From positions 108,559,884 to 108,623,883 of the forward strand of contig OW799234.1 in NCBI GenBank assembly GCA_941918925.1: a stretch of DNA of 64,000 bases, read 5' to 3'. This DNA is from Phyto melanocephala (lineage: Eukaryota; Arthropoda; Insecta; Diptera; Rhinophoridae). Of this stretch, positions 34,614 to 46,883 are shown piece by piece. Every line of letters begins with the position of its first letter. Within the stretch, counting starts at the first letter, position 1. A program made the translations under genes and the position numbers. The notes below the pieces were generated by a model. That model saw only the letters and a program-made list of their open reading frames with translations. It was not told the DNA's origin and searched no databases.

Positions 34614-36060
34614 AAACAAAGGGTGATCTACCATGTTGTGGTAAGAAAATATGAAATAAAACTAACCAATTAGTTACGGAATTCAATTAACTTAAAATCC
34701 CAAAAGTTAGTAATAAGATATTAATATCTAACACGCAACCACCAATCAAAAGAGTGCTGATGATGAAATCGTAGCTGGTTTCGAAAATGCATTCCATCCG
34801 GCTAGTTTCGGCATAAAAACATACTCTTTCAGATTATTCTTTCATTTATCACAATTAAAAATTTTATTTATTATTTATTGTCAAAAATGAACTGGAGCCA
34901 AAATAAAATTTAAATATAAGTTGAAATTGACAGGAATAATTTAATTGTTTTCAATTCAAATATTGAAGTGCTATAAAATTAAACATTATTTAAAAGTTAA
35001 AACAAAGTTAACTTTGTTTTCTTAGATCTTTTCTATTTAATGACTGATTTTTTTTTATGAAAACAATAAATATATGTTCTTAACGTAGTGAATTAAATTA
35101 AATCTAAATACTCAAATTAGTAACAGAAATTTCTTGTACTAACCCCAAGCAAAACCTTATTAGCAGTTTTAACATGTTCAACCAGCCATTTATTCATACA
35201 GGCGAATCACAGAGTAAAATCTAAAATTATTTGCAAAAATGTCGTACATTGTTAATGTTCCTCTGTCGCTCTATCACCAGGTATTTAGAAAAATATAGAA
35301 CAAATGAGAGAAAAAAAAACGTATAAAAAGGTTGATAATATGCTATTGACAAAACCCAAGAGTTTCTTAATGACGCAACACTAACTCACCTGTATGTGAC
35401 ATTTTTCCTACTTACTTCTTCCACATGACTACTCTTTCTCTTTCTGTCCTAAATTGCCTGTTTGAACAAATTTGTTATATTCTCTTTGCCCCTTTCTTTC
35501 TATGCTTTCTATAATTTTAAGAGGTTGACAGGTTAAACGATGTAGATGATTATGATGATGCTCTTCATTATTTATATTATAAATTATTGTATTTTTATAC
35601 AGCATTTTCCCAAGATTAACACATAAACTTGTTTAGCTACGCAGATACAGATGCATACACACATACACATTCATTCATTCATACATACATAAACAGATAG
35701 ATAAAATACTATCTTAACCACCCACACAACACACACACACATCTGTTTAAATATTTTTTATTGGTTAACTTTGCTACCGTTTAGTGTTTATCTCTTACTT
35801 GAAGATTCTTAACGCTGGCAAAAATGCATATTAATTTTAATTGAGTCTACCTTTTCTATTAATTTTTAATATCAATTAAAAATTTATGTACTTTTTGAAG
35901 TTTTTGTATGGTGGTTAACACGGTTTTAACTCATTAATTGAATTAAATGGAATCTTAAGTGTTATTTTGTGTATTGCTGTTTTGGCTTTAACATCTGAAC
36001 ATTACAAAAAATGTGAATAATTGCTAGAAAGATAATTATTGCTCATATTTGGATGTTATT
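34614..36060. other. AT-rich, no recognised feature
   Basis: Short CA/CATA-rich patches at 35640-35740; nothing else seen. Confidence 0.45.
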
Positions 36061-36061
36061 A

Positions 36062-37254
36062 TACAGGGTAGTTCAACCCAAAAACACACGATGTTAATTG
36101 TGAATAAAACTTAATGTTTTGAGAGAATTATCCTAATATTTTTCATTACGATAAAAAGATCTAGGACAATTATGAGAGAATCGATATATCGGCCAAATGC
36201 TCGTCGCGGCTTCGGTGACATACTTCTGGAACATAATTGAGGCAGCTGTTGAGCAGCTCACTTGGGTCCATCATATTGATCACTTTGTAATAATATCGCT
36301 AATGTGTCGAATTATTTTATCCTTAAGCTCTTAAATTTTTTTAAATGTCCTTAAAGAAAGAAGTTCAACGGTGTCATATCACATGATCGTGGCGGGCACA
36401 TCGCAAAGATGTGAGGTAATACGTCCGTTGAATTTCTAGCGCAAAAAAGTTATTGTTTCGCTGGCTGTGTGGCACCATACTTTTCGAACCATATATCGTG
36501 TAGGTCAATTTCCTCAATATTTAGTCACAAAAAGTCTGTTAATAGTTCGTTATTCTTTTCGAAGAAGTACGGGCCCGATGTCGCTGCCAACCCATAAACA
36601 GCATTTAACAGTCATTTTTTGTGGATACATCGGTATTTCAGCAATCATTTGTGGCTTATCATTTGCCTTAATGCGGCACTTAATAAATCCACTGAGATGA
36701 AAGAGCGCCTCGTCGCTGAAGATAATTGATTTTCTTTGTAAAGTCAACAATAACTCCTGTCCATTTGGTGTATTGATGACACTTGACATGTTCAGTATGC
36801 CTCAGCTTTTGAATCAGTTGAACCTTGTAAGTGTAAAAATTCAAATTTTTAATTCAAAACTTACATCAGTGATGTTAGTAAACTGCTCAATTGTTGGACA
36901 CGACGATGTGTCGAGGTTGCCACACTATCGCGAATGTATTCCGCAGAACGAATTCTTAGAGCATGCATAGGTGTCTACATACTTCCTATAGACTCGTTTT
37001 GCTGAAATTTGTGCACAATTCTTCCGATTGTAGACACAATTGGTCGATCATGCTGATCAAAAAAATCACGATTTGTACGAAATTCATTTTGATTTGAAAG
37101 TTCATATTCGTTAAAGACAGCAACAATCTTAATATGCTGCTCAATTATGATGAATTTGTGAAATACTGAAACATCAAATAAGTTGAACAAAGAGCTTGGC
37201 GTTATGGTGTGACTTACAAATCACATCCTGAGTTATAGTTGGACCACCCTTAAT
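36062..37254 (-). mobile_element. Mariner-like element relic (about 1.2 kb)
   Basis: Degenerate inverted ends CAGGGTAGTTCAACC (36064) and GGTTGTCC/GGACCACCCT (37250). Minus-strand order: IIEQHIKIVAVFNEY and RPIVSTIGRIVHKFQQNESI (37130-36985, helix-turn-helix), EYIRDSVATSTHRRVQQLSS (36950-36880, linker), IIFSDEALFHLSGFI (about 36720, first catalytic Asp), PQKMTVKCCLWVGSDIGPV (about 36610), then a decayed PRSCDMTPL..FL (about 36390). A region before the first Asp is scrambled. Overall length is close to a full element, but stops and frameshifts are many. Confidence 0.8.
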
Positions 37255-37307
37255 AATAAAATTTAAATATATTCCATTATTATAGTGTTTAAAAATAAAA
37301 CCTTTAT

Positions 37308-37620
37308 GCAGGGTGTCTTAATGTGAGGTGTCAATATAGTTTTAATAAAAACAGAGTTTTTTTTGTGACATAAAAAATGTTTTTATTTCAGTATTGCTCA
37401 AATATTAAAGCTCTTAAACTGTTGTGGAATTATTGCTGTATATTTTCGATTTCAAAAAACTCCACAAAGAATAGTCTTGAGGTGTCAAATCCTATGATCT
37501 TCATGGCCAATTTACTTATCCTCTACGAGAAATAATGCGATTTTTGAATCATGTTCTCTATGTCTGAATCATCAATTTTCCACCACAAAAATCTTCGGAT
37601 CATCTAGCGATTTCCATTGA
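37308..37620 (-). pseudogene. Mariner-like transposase C-terminal relic
   Basis: Minus strand about 37530-37440: NWP*RS*DLTPQDYSLWSFL-KSKIY, the C-terminal catalytic block of mariner transposases (NWPPRSCDLTPLDYFLWG). It is preceded at the left by GGGTGTCTTAATGTGAGGTGTC, which may be an inverted end. No partner end found to the right. Confidence 0.65.
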
Positions 37621-37949
37621 ATGGAAATGTGGACAACCATTATAAATAGAGAATACTAAATTGTTAAAAGAAGCTAATGTAAATTACAATTGTCCACTAA
37701 CCATAAGTTGGTATGACTGTGATAATGAATATAAAGAAAACATCCACCATATTCATTTTGCAGCTCCTACGCTAGTATGCAACAGTATAAAATAATAATA
37801 ATAAAAAAAACTATACAAAAAGAAAGATCTGTAAAACTACGTCTTTTTAAAATAAATTTTGGATTTCGGGATTAGCATCCCTATTTGCTATAAGCGAATA
37901 TCATACTTTCAAATGAATTCTATATATCGTCTTCACAATTTATATACAA

Positions 37950-38346
37950 TTTCACTTCACCTGTGGTGCACAAGCTTTGTCATTCCACTTGTTATTTCTA
38001 CAATTTTCATTTCCGACCGCAAAAATGTGGGGAAAACAGAGGCAGTCGTGTTTATTTGCTCATAACTCAGAAAGTTATGGGGCAATTGTGCTGAATTTCA
38101 ATAGCGATTCATTCCCGGATATTTCAAAAAGATTGATACCATACACAGATCTGAGGAACATGTGGTTGCTTCTAAAAATTGATTTCAACCAACACACGGA
38201 CAGACAGACATGGCTTAATCGACTCCTCTATTAATAAGCTTTCAGAAAATATATACTTTATAGGGTCTAAAAAGGATATTTCAATGTGTTACAAACGGAA
38301 TGACAAAATGAATATACCCCCACTATTTTTTTGGTGGCGGGTATAA
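37950..38346. mobile_element. Chimeric DINE-1-like fragment: two 5' ends facing each other
   Basis: 37955-38025 is a plus-oriented 5' end (TTCACCTGTGGTGCACAAG, TTGTCATTCC, TTTCATTTCCGACC). It fuses at about 38028 to a minus-oriented element running from 38346 (TTATACCCGCCACCA) back to TGAGCAAATAAACACGACTGCC. The left end belongs to the short subfamily (copies at 14543 and 59293) and the right end to the subfamily of the 695-2564 copy. Neither has a 3' hairpin. Confidence 0.75.
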
Positions 38347-39855
38347 ATATATTGGACAGAACATAAGATTTACTATAAATAAGTTCTTCGTACACCCGGC
38401 TTTTTAACCAAGAAATCACATTAACTCTTTTAAGACTGCTAAAATAATACTTAAATTAAAATATTTCCATTTTATGCGTATGCTGCAGTGTAGGCTGAAA
38501 TAAAGTTCAACATTCAGGCTTGTTTATATTTAATGTTCTTTATTTTTTAATTTTCCCCATTGTACATAGAAATATCATTTATTTCTGCCAACATCTTTTC
38601 ATTAATTATGAATGTAAAGTTTTCATTTCAAGATTTATTTTGCTGTCGTCTTCGTTTTTTTTCTTTTTTGCCCTCGTTTTCGTTTCTATGTGTTTGTACT
38701 GCATACTTTCGGGGAAAATTTGTTTTATGACTCTACGGTTTATTTAGATTTTTCATTCTGTGTTCATTTATTATACAGCCATACTACAGTTTTATTTAAA
38801 TTGTTTAAGCAACTTGATAGAGAAAGGAAATATTTACCTAGTTTCATATTTTATTCCCATTTTATTGCGAGTTTTTGTTTCTTATTTTTTATGGCTTCAA
38901 AGTTGAAGTTTTTTTAAATTGTGTTTGTGAAATAAAATATTTATCATTGAGATAAAAGAAGTCCAGCAACAGCAGCAGAAGCGACAAAAAAGATGAAATG
39001 ATGAAATGAGATAACATAAAACAAGGCACTCATTAATAAATATTTCTAAATGCTATTCAATCTGTTGTCAGTTAATTTAAAAACAATTTAATAAAACATT
39101 TCGATATAGATTGAAAGTAAAAGTTTTCCCCAGGGGCGTTTTTAAATGAAAACACTTAAGGCAATAATGTTTATATTTTACATCATTGGAGTGCTTAAAT
39201 TTCAGACAATAATTTAAAGAGCATAGCTCTAAAAAACGCTTACTAACAATATGATTTAATAAGAAGTTGAAGTTTTAAAACGTCTTCTGTGAAGATGTTT
39301 GGTTTAAGTACAGGCAACACTTCAATATAAAAATGTTAATTATCTATTATGTGATTAACGAATTTGTTATTTTTAAACAGAACAATATCCCAGATTCTTT
39401 AATTTATTAAGTTGATTCTTGTTCTATTTAAATTTTTTTTAAATCACATATGAAAACATTATCTTTGATTCACATTAGTTTAAGAACTGTACCACTTAAA
39501 GTCTGTTTATTAACAAATTCCTAATTCTATTTACAGATAAATAATTCCTTGAAAAAATAAATTAAATATTTAATCACATTGACAGCAACAACACAGAAAA
39601 GGCATTATATTGCCCCAATCTGTTAAACCACAAAAACACTTGACAAATTAAAAATTCCCGCACTTAAGTTCTTGACACTCCTAAAAGTATGCTTTAAATT
39701 AACTGTGAAATGAGAAAGAATATCAGCGAATGCACAACGCACACATGTTTACTGCTACACTGCTTTTAATGCACTTATGGTGGGCTCAATTGTTAAAGGT
39801 CAATGATAAATTAAAAAAATAATGAAAATTATTTATGTTTTAAACAAAAAACAAT
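38347..39855. other. AT-rich, no recognised feature
   Basis: Frames here are low-complexity Phe/Tyr/Ile-rich products of T-rich DNA, not genes. Confidence 0.5.
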
Positions 39856-39857
39856 TA

Positions 39858-40440
39858 AAAGTGATATATTCCGCTGTGTCGACTTTTATAATACCCTTCA
39901 CCCTTATGTACATCGTAGATGAAATTTCCGCATATTATACGCCATTTTCTTTATTATGCCATTTTTTTGATTTTGAATTTTTGCATATAGATCACTGTAT
40001 TCTACTAGTTGGCTCATTTTATTTAATACATATAGTGATGGGGTGAATAAAAATTCCGCCATATTGTTTCAAACGCTATCTTGGATCTCACACTTTTTTA
40101 CTCAAGGTCAATCCCTTTCACTTGATACTAATACTGTGAAGGTTAAAGCGGACATATTCGTAATTAAATCAAGAACGCCATCTTGGATATTTTTCTTTCA
40201 GAGTGCAATGTATTTTACTGGTCAAAGCCTTTCACTTGATAGCAATATTTTGGGGATCAAGAGCTATATTTTTAAACAATAGATATAACCAATATAAAAA
40301 TTTATTTACCACCATTTTAAAGCAGCGGTCATCATAGAATTTATTTTTTTGGTGCTAGACAAATTCTTTCATTTGTTATTCATGTTAGCTCTTTAGGTTG
40401 TAGAGAAACCGAAAAAAATTAATCAATATCTATCAAGTTA
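39858..40440 (-). mobile_element. DINE-1-like relic with internal tandem repeats, 3' half
   Basis: A decayed 3' hairpin (GATATATTCCGCTGTGTCGAC) and AATACCCTTCACC at the left. Then two to three diverged units of about 120 bp containing CGCCATCTTGGAT, TGTATTYTACTRGTCAA and CCTTTCACTTGATA, as in the copies at 53949 and 56467. The 5' end is absent. Confidence 0.65.
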
Positions 40441-40689
40441 AAATATTCTAAATATTAAAAAAAAGTTTCTTAAAAAAAGTTGCATGATTCCAAAAAGTGC
40501 CAGCGAAACAATCTAGTTATCACATTAAAATGAAGAAGCCACGCCACTTTAACATGTAGAATTTACAAGAGGTGATCTCATGTCGTATTTATATTATGGA
40601 AATTGGCTTAAAAAAAAAAAAAACTTTTAATTAAAAACATTTGCAAAAAATTAATTGAAGACTGAAGAGTGAGTAAGAAAAAACTTATA

Positions 40690-41606
40690 TCGGGTGTCCC
40701 AACTAAAACGCAATTTTTAAATTTTAAATAAAACACAGATATTAAAAAAAAAATCGTGAGACTTTATTATATCGTAAAGTAGACAGAATGAAGTTATGTC
40801 TGGAACAATATATCGTGCAGATGGCCGCCGTGGCTTTGCTGGCACACACGCGATCTTTTAATGAAATTTTCAATGACTTTTTGCATAAATACTGCGGTAT
40901 TTCATTAATGAAGCGTCAACTTTCCTCTTTTAAGGCTTGAGTCGTCGTTGGCTTATTCGCGTAAACCATCGACTTCAAAAAACCCCAAAGAAAAAAATCT
41001 AAAGGTGTTAAATCACACTATCGAGGCGGCCAATTCTGGTCTCCAAAACGCGAAATAACACGACCGGGAAATGACTGATGCAGCAATTGAATTGTTTCTC
41101 TGGCTGTATGACATGTGGCGCCATCTTGTTGAAACCACATGCCCTCCACATTCATTTCTTCAATTCTAGACAAGAAAAAACTAATTATCATTTCACGATA
41201 CCGAACACCATTGACTGTTTGCGCTTGACCTGCCTCATTTTCATAAAAAAAAGGTCCAATGATTCCTCCAGCCCAAAAACCACACCACACAGTGACACGT
41301 TGAGGATGCATTTGCTTCTCGTAAATCATTCGAGGATTTTCCTCATCCCAAATGCGACAATTCTGCTTATTGACGAAGCATTAAGATGGAAATGGGATGA
41401 TCGCAATTTGCGAACTGTAGCCGCAAAACTTTCACCATTTTGGTAAAACAATTTCACAATGAAAATGCGTTGTTCATTCGTGTAGCGCTCTATTTTTACT
41501 AACCTCGTATCTTGTACTAGCAAACAATAACAATTGTTCAAATGTCAAACAATGACGCTTCGATTGACGCCAAATTTAAAAATTGCGTTCTAGTTGGGAC
41601 ACCCGA
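40690..41606 (-). mobile_element. Internally deleted DD41D mariner-like element (917 bp)
   Basis: Inverted ends TCGGGTGTCCCAACTARAAC plus GCAATTTTTAAATTT (about 35 bp, one mismatch) with TA on both sides (40688-40689, 41607-41608). Minus strand: KIERYTNEQRIFIVKLFYQN and SFAATVRKLRSSH (41500-41390), then a direct jump to FHLN-(1-bp loss)-FVNKQNCRIWDEENPR, QRVTVWCGFWAGGIIGPFF, EGMWFQQDGATCHTA and NWPPR*CDLTPLDFFLWGF. The linker and first Asp are deleted. The second and third Asp are 41 residues apart, with an in-frame TAG between them. Otherwise well preserved, so a fairly recent copy. Confidence 0.9.
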
Positions 41607-41689
41607 TACATACACACTATTTTAGACAAAATGTATTCTGCGTCCAAGAAATTATTATTTTTTATTTACGTTTTTTTAAAGAAAGATAT

Positions 41690-42640
41690 GTCAGATACTA
41701 TCATTCATTTTCGACTGCTTTTCCGGTCAAAATATACACCGAAGAAAGAGTGAAAAACTAATTAAAACTTCAAAAAATCCAACATATGTAGACTTTTAGA
41801 GAAATAACAAAAGTTCTGAAGGTTCTTCGTTACACTGCTTCAAAAGTCATTAAACAGTATAAGGAAGACAAGAGCATTGAAGAAAATCCTGAATCTGAAT
41901 GAAAAAAAAAAAAATTTTTAAAAGATATTTGTAATGCAAAAGAAGTCAAAGAACCCTTTCGAAAAGCGCCAAACCAGTCTATAAAAACGCAGCTTCTAAA
42001 GTTAATTGCTCTGATTTGTTTGTGCGTAGAGTGAAAGCTGATAATAGTTTAGAGTTGTATAAAGTTCAGAAAATTCCAAATCTCAATGCGGTGAAGAAAT
42101 TAGAAGCAAAAGGACGAGCAAAGAAATTAGGGCCAAGTTTTGTAAAAAAGTACACAGGTGTTGTGTGATGGATGATAAAACTTTTATTATGGCAGACTTT
42201 TCGCAACTACAAGGTCAAGATTTTTATGTGGCTGATTTAAGAGAAATACAAAAAAATAAAAAAATCCCATTTGTAGCTGTGGCGAAAGAAGCCAATCATT
42301 AGTGATATCAGACACAGATTAGGTCCACATTTCTAGCCCGATTTTTGGCACCATACCACTATGGCACAAAAGCCCTTGAGTGGTATTTATACAATAATAT
42401 TAATATTCTATCAAGAGAGGCAAATCCACCCAATTGTCCACAACTTTGACCTATGGAAAGGTATTGGACTCTTGTAAAGAAAGGTATCCCAGGTTATGTC
42501 TTATTTTAAGCGTAAATACATCACCTCGGATCCTTTTTAATGGGAGTATTTCAGGAAAAAGTGCAAAAATATTATTGAAAATATCGAGTCATTTGCCAAC
42601 ATATTATTGTGTAATTTCTAACAAATCGAGTTCTACATAC
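41690..42640 (+). pseudogene. Tc1/mariner-superfamily transposase relic with a DD37E-like motif
   Basis: Plus-strand pieces: FREITKVLRYTASKVIKQY (about 41790, helix-turn-helix), KTYKVQ-like LYKVQKIPNLNAVKKL (about 42060), CVMDDKTFIMADFSQLQGQ plus DFYVADL (42165-42235, first Asp pair), PDF then after a frameshift HYGTKALEWYLYNN and SREANPPNCPQL*PMERYW (42340-42470). From the Asp of PDF to the Glu of PMERYW is about 37-38 residues, allowing for the frameshift. A tail KRKYITSDPF...FRKKCKNIIENIE continues to about 42590. No inverted ends found. It is a different lineage from the window's other mariners. Confidence 0.7.
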
Positions 42641-43545
42641 CAAATTTACTTTTTATGACAGTAGTAATCAAATCATTGGCATTTTCCATATATTTTAAGA
42701 TCCTTTACGTTTACACTGACCATACATAGAAAAATTCAAACAAGTACGAGTGTCTTTATAATAAAATAATTCCCTTCTTATTTAAGTATCTTTCTAAGAA
42801 GCGTAAATTTTACTTGAAATTCGCTTATCCAGCTTATACACACCTACATATGTATATATATTTGGATGTATGTATGTATGTATGTATGTACACATGTGCA
42901 TAAGTATGTTTTTATTGAAATAATGTATAAGTACGCAATTTCATTCGAGTTTTTTCTAATCGATTTAAAAATAAAATTTTAAATCTATTGTGTACTGTGT
43001 GTACTTGCTTGCATATTCACACATATACATGTATGTATGTGTAAGTAATACGTATATACGTTTGTGTTATTTTATTTCATACCTTGTGAATGCATAAAAT
43101 TCTTACCTCAAAATATTTTACTTCTTTATTTATACATACATACACACATACACTTGAACATGAACAATGCATATTAATTTACAAACACACATGCCTCTAC
43201 ATGCGCACACGTACATACATAAATTCTTGTACCCCTAGGAAGATACAGGAAGACACATCTGTATTGTAATTTGAAATTTTGCTTGTGCTTGAAAGGGCCA
43301 TTTTATGTTTAAACTTAAATAATTTTTCAAGCTAAACCAAGCATCTCGTTGGGATTTTCACAGCACAATTTTAAAGAATGTGAGTAAAATATTTCATTCT
43401 GCTAGAGATTTGCTTAAACTTATTATTGAATGCGATTGTAATAAATTGTAAAATAAATTTAAAGGAATTAAGGAAGATTAATTAGAATTTTCTTTTTATG
43501 TAAGACAATTTTAAACTGTTTGTTTCAAATTAAAAATATATTGTT
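42641..43545. other. No gene; (ATGT)n and CATA-rich microsatellites
   Basis: (GTAT)n at about 42870-42893 and further CATACA patches at 43015-43050 and 43130-43220. Confidence 0.6.
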
Positions 43546-43547
43546 TG

Positions 43548-44022
43548 ATGAAAAAAGTGGGCAGTGCCACGCCCATAAAAAAATAAATAATCAATTTAAA
43601 CTACTTGCTCTGGACCGATTTTTGTAAAACTTTGCACACATATTGAGCTGTCATTATTATACAATTTCATGATAAGAAAAGTGGGCAGTGCCACGCCCAT
43701 AAAAAAAAGTTATAGTTTTTAGCTACTTGCACTAGATCGATTTCTCTGAAACTTTGCACACATATTGAGCTGTCATGACTATCTAATTTTGTGATAATGT
43801 TTAGCTTCTTGCACTTGATATTCATATGAATAAAATAAAAAAAGAGAGAGAGCCAGTGGAATCTACTTTCTTAAGAAATATAATATTTTTTTATTCTTCA
43901 GAAAATTTTTAAACTATAAAGACACTTTTTCAAATAAACTAAGCGTTTTCTTTAATGACAATAACCAAGCAAAACACTAAAAGAATTATGTTGCACCCAG
44001 CACCACACCGGCTTCTGCTAGT
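43548..44022 (+). mobile_element. Helitron relic, second copy, 5' end missing
   Basis: Two units with GTGGGCAGTGCCACGCCCA palindromes (43557, 43681; 124 bp apart) and TTGCACTAGATCGATTT as in the 27417-28180 element. About 150 bp of other sequence follows (AGAGAGAG-rich, then AT-rich), and a degenerate Helitron-like end GCACCACACCGGCTTCTGCTAG stops at about 44022 before T. Linking that end to this copy is tentative. Confidence 0.6.
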
Positions 44023-44151
44023 TTTAATTAAAAAGTCTTCTTAAGACGTTCTAATAAGTTATTCTGGATGCAACCTAACTCAGCAAAACCTTTGATAAAG
44101 TCAACCATACTCTTCTAATAAAAAAAAACTTGATCCAATGGGATTTACACA

Positions 44152-44334
44152 AGGCATATTTATTCATCAGATAATTGCAGTTCGGAGAAAATTTTTTTTT
44201 ATATTTTTTATATATAAAGTTTGACATTTGAAATTAATGAGAGAGAAGAGAAAATTGTTTTTTATCTATAGACTTTGACAGCTGAAACTTAAAATAAGTA
44301 ACAAGATTACCTGATGAATAAATATGCCTTGGCA
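44152..44334. mobile_element. Small inverted-repeat MITE with 8-bp direct repeats TTTACACA
   Basis: AGGCATATTTATTCATCAG plus RTAAT at 44152 and inverted at about 44308-44329 (24 bp, one mismatch), flanked by TTTACACA at 44144-44151 and 44335-44342. The right side has five extra bases (GGCA...) before the flank, so the left end may be slightly truncated. An 8-bp duplication would suit hAT or P-type insertion. Confidence 0.6.
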
Positions 44335-44394
44335 TTTACACAGAACTCTCTTATGTGGATTTATTCGTACATGACAAATAGAAGACAAAATGTT

Positions 44395-44650
44395 AATTTT
44401 AAAATAATGAGGTGCATGTGAAAAATCTTAAACAATTCATGTAAATAAACATTATTAACTTATGAAACATGGGTTTCCTTTCATCTAATATGCATGCGTT
44501 CTACGCATTTATTGGAATAAAGTGAATTTCGTTAATAAATTCATTTAAACACATGCTCTCTAATGACACGTCAATGTAAAAATCATGCATGTTTCACCTA
44601 ATTTAACCCACTTCATCATGGGTTGAACTCACGCATTCACTATTTCTTCT
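44395..44650 (-). repeat. Third copy of the 6425/7145 dispersed repeat
   Basis: Reverse complement of this stretch reads AGTGAATGCGTGAGTTGAACCC, TTTTTACATTGACGTGTCATT and AGAGCATGTGTT, closely matching 7145-7345 over about 230 bp. An A/T-only run adjoins it at 44655, as at the other copies. Confidence 0.7.
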
Positions 44651-45149
44651 GCATTTTTTTTTTTTTGGTGATTGATTTTTTTTATTCCCGCACACCACTA
44701 TTAAATTGTCTGCCATTTAATGACTCCGAGCACTGATTATATAAAAATCGTCTCTTATGTGACTCATCATCCATTACTCTTGCGTAATAAAACATGACAT
44801 TTGAGCATCCGAAATGAAAACACATTAAACAATGACAACAACAGCAGCAAAAGAGTTAGCAGAAGTTGAAAAGTGTTTTTTATTACCAAACTCAACGTGT
44901 GAGGTTAGAACTAATTCGTTCACAACTCCTGAGGCTCACCAATCCTCAGCATAAATTTGTCGAAAAAAAATCCTTTATTTTCGCATTTCGAATATAAATA
45001 ATAAAAACAAATGCACTTGCACAAAAAAAAATTTAGCAAAACGAGCTTGATGACTGCATAGTTAGATTTGTTACTTTTTTAAAACTACTTTAGATTAATA
45101 TGAATTAACTGCACAAACTTTTAAGCCAAAGAGTCCGCCAACTAACGTT

Positions 45150-45325
45150 TTTTTTTTAACTAGTGCTTATTTCGTGAATGGTCACACTTACCTCATGTCT
45201 GCTTTATTGCGACATTACTTTGAAAATCATGGTAATGTTGCAGAATGTGTGCGAAAATTGCGTACGGATTTTGGAAGAAGAGAAGCACCGTATACGCAAG
45301 ATTATTGCTACTGTGCACAGCATAA
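45150..45325 (+). pseudogene. Mariner-like transposase N-terminal relic
   Basis: Reading frame from 45172: LLRHYFENHGNVAECVRKLR then TDFGRREAP, the first helix-turn-helix of mariner/Tc1 transposases (YFEN-NVAECVRKLR-FGRREAPS). It degenerates immediately after. No ends visible. Confidence 0.6.
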
Positions 45326-45399
45326 TAATAACAGGAATAATAACTTCTTTTAGAATATGACTTAACTAAATATACGAAACAACGCAAAATTCATTAAGC

Positions 45400-46880
45400 G
45401 GTTTCGATTTGAAAGGTAAATAATTTTTAAAAATCAATTAAAAAATTTAAAGAGCTTTCCTGAAAAACTAAAGAAACAGACATAAGTAGTTTTCCCTTAT
45501 TGCCACAGAAATGTTTAATACACTTTTATTTTTTTTTTATTTTTTATTTTTTACTTATTTTCATTTTATTAAATATTTAGAGGTAATTTCTTTAGATTTA
45601 CTGTTTGTAGAAGGCTTTCAATGCATTTAATGCTAATAATAACAGCTGACAAAATGAAAAGAGTTTTTGCTTAAATATAGTTTTCGAACTCACTCTTAAG
45701 TCTTTAAAAAAACTTAAATTTTAAAATTTCACCTAAATAAACCCGAAAACAAAGTTAGAGACTAAAAAAGTTTTTTAATGAAATAGTGTTTCGGGTTGTT
45801 GCTACTAATACTTCTGCATCTTATTACTATTTATTTAATGCTCAAGAGAGCAAAATATCAGCAATAGAAAAAAAAACAAACGAAAAGAAAAAAACTAACC
45901 CTGAACTTTTTGAAGAGTTGCAGGCAACATATGTTGATGATGTTAAGCAATTTCGGCTCTTGAAAATCTTCAATGAACGACAACAATATCCACTAGTGGC
46001 AGCATTAAGTATTTGTTGCTTCAAGTATAATGTTGTGATTTTGTTGCTGTTGTGTTCATTTTTCCCTTCTCATCTTCTTAACTTATTGTACTGAAATGTC
46101 AAGAAGTGTGCGAAAATCTTTAACATGGGGAAAAATAAAATAATTAAATACAATGACAGTGATACATGGAAAGCAACAACAACAAAAAGATATCTTAACA
46201 ACTTGTTGGCTGATGTGCTGCTGTACACTTTTTGTTACATGCAATACTCTCTCTCTTCTTAATGTGATTTTGTATTTACCAGAAATTCAACAAAAACTAC
46301 TTGTATATAAATACAGTAATGACAACTATTTTAACCTTAAAGGATAAATAAAACAAGAAAAAGAACAGGGAGTGTTGTGGTCTACACTCAGACAAATATG
46401 AAGTGATAACAATTGAAAATAGTGTAAAAAGTTTTTGGTGGCGATCTTAGACCGAAGTTGTTTTTTTTTTTGTTCTTAATCTTTTTTATAAGTGAAAAAT
46501 AAATAAAGAATGACTTTAAAAAAAATGAAAAAATTTTAGAAAAATTCAATCAAAAATAAGCATCAGGCAAAAATAAATTACATTGAATGGGAAATGAAAC
46601 TAATAGCCCTAGATTTGGAAATTTAATACAAACCCTCGAATATTGACAACTGAGCCCAAATAAAAAATTAATTCCAATTTTTTTGTTGACAGATAATTTT
46701 TGAGAAAAAAAAATATTTTATAGTTGCAGACCTTGTAAATGTAAAAAAAATAATACAAAAAATTAAATTAATTTTTTTTTTCAAAAAAATCAATACATAC
46801 ATGCCATTTAGATTTTAAAACTGATTTCGGTTATATACAGTACAAGCGTTTAAACCACACAAAAAATTATGCATTTTTAC
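45400..46880 (+). other. No recognised feature; unassigned ORF 45786-46094
   Basis: AT-rich. The frame at 45786-46094 (GTG-initiated if real) includes NPELFEELQATYVDDVKQF, which looks less random than neighbouring frames but matches no family I know and turns hydrophobic at the end. It could be a chance frame or a stray exon. Confidence 0.2.
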
Positions 46881-46883
46881 ATA

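Noticed and set aside
38520..38917. Two overlapping hydrophobic ORFs that could suggest membrane proteins
   Set aside because: Low-complexity composition from T-rich DNA; no start context or family signature.
41078..41446. Plus-strand ORF of 122 aa
   Set aside because: Antisense shadow of mariner transposase on the minus strand.
45786..46094. Possible host exon of 102 aa
   Set aside because: No recognised family, non-ATG start and hydrophobic low-complexity end; support too weak for a gene call.
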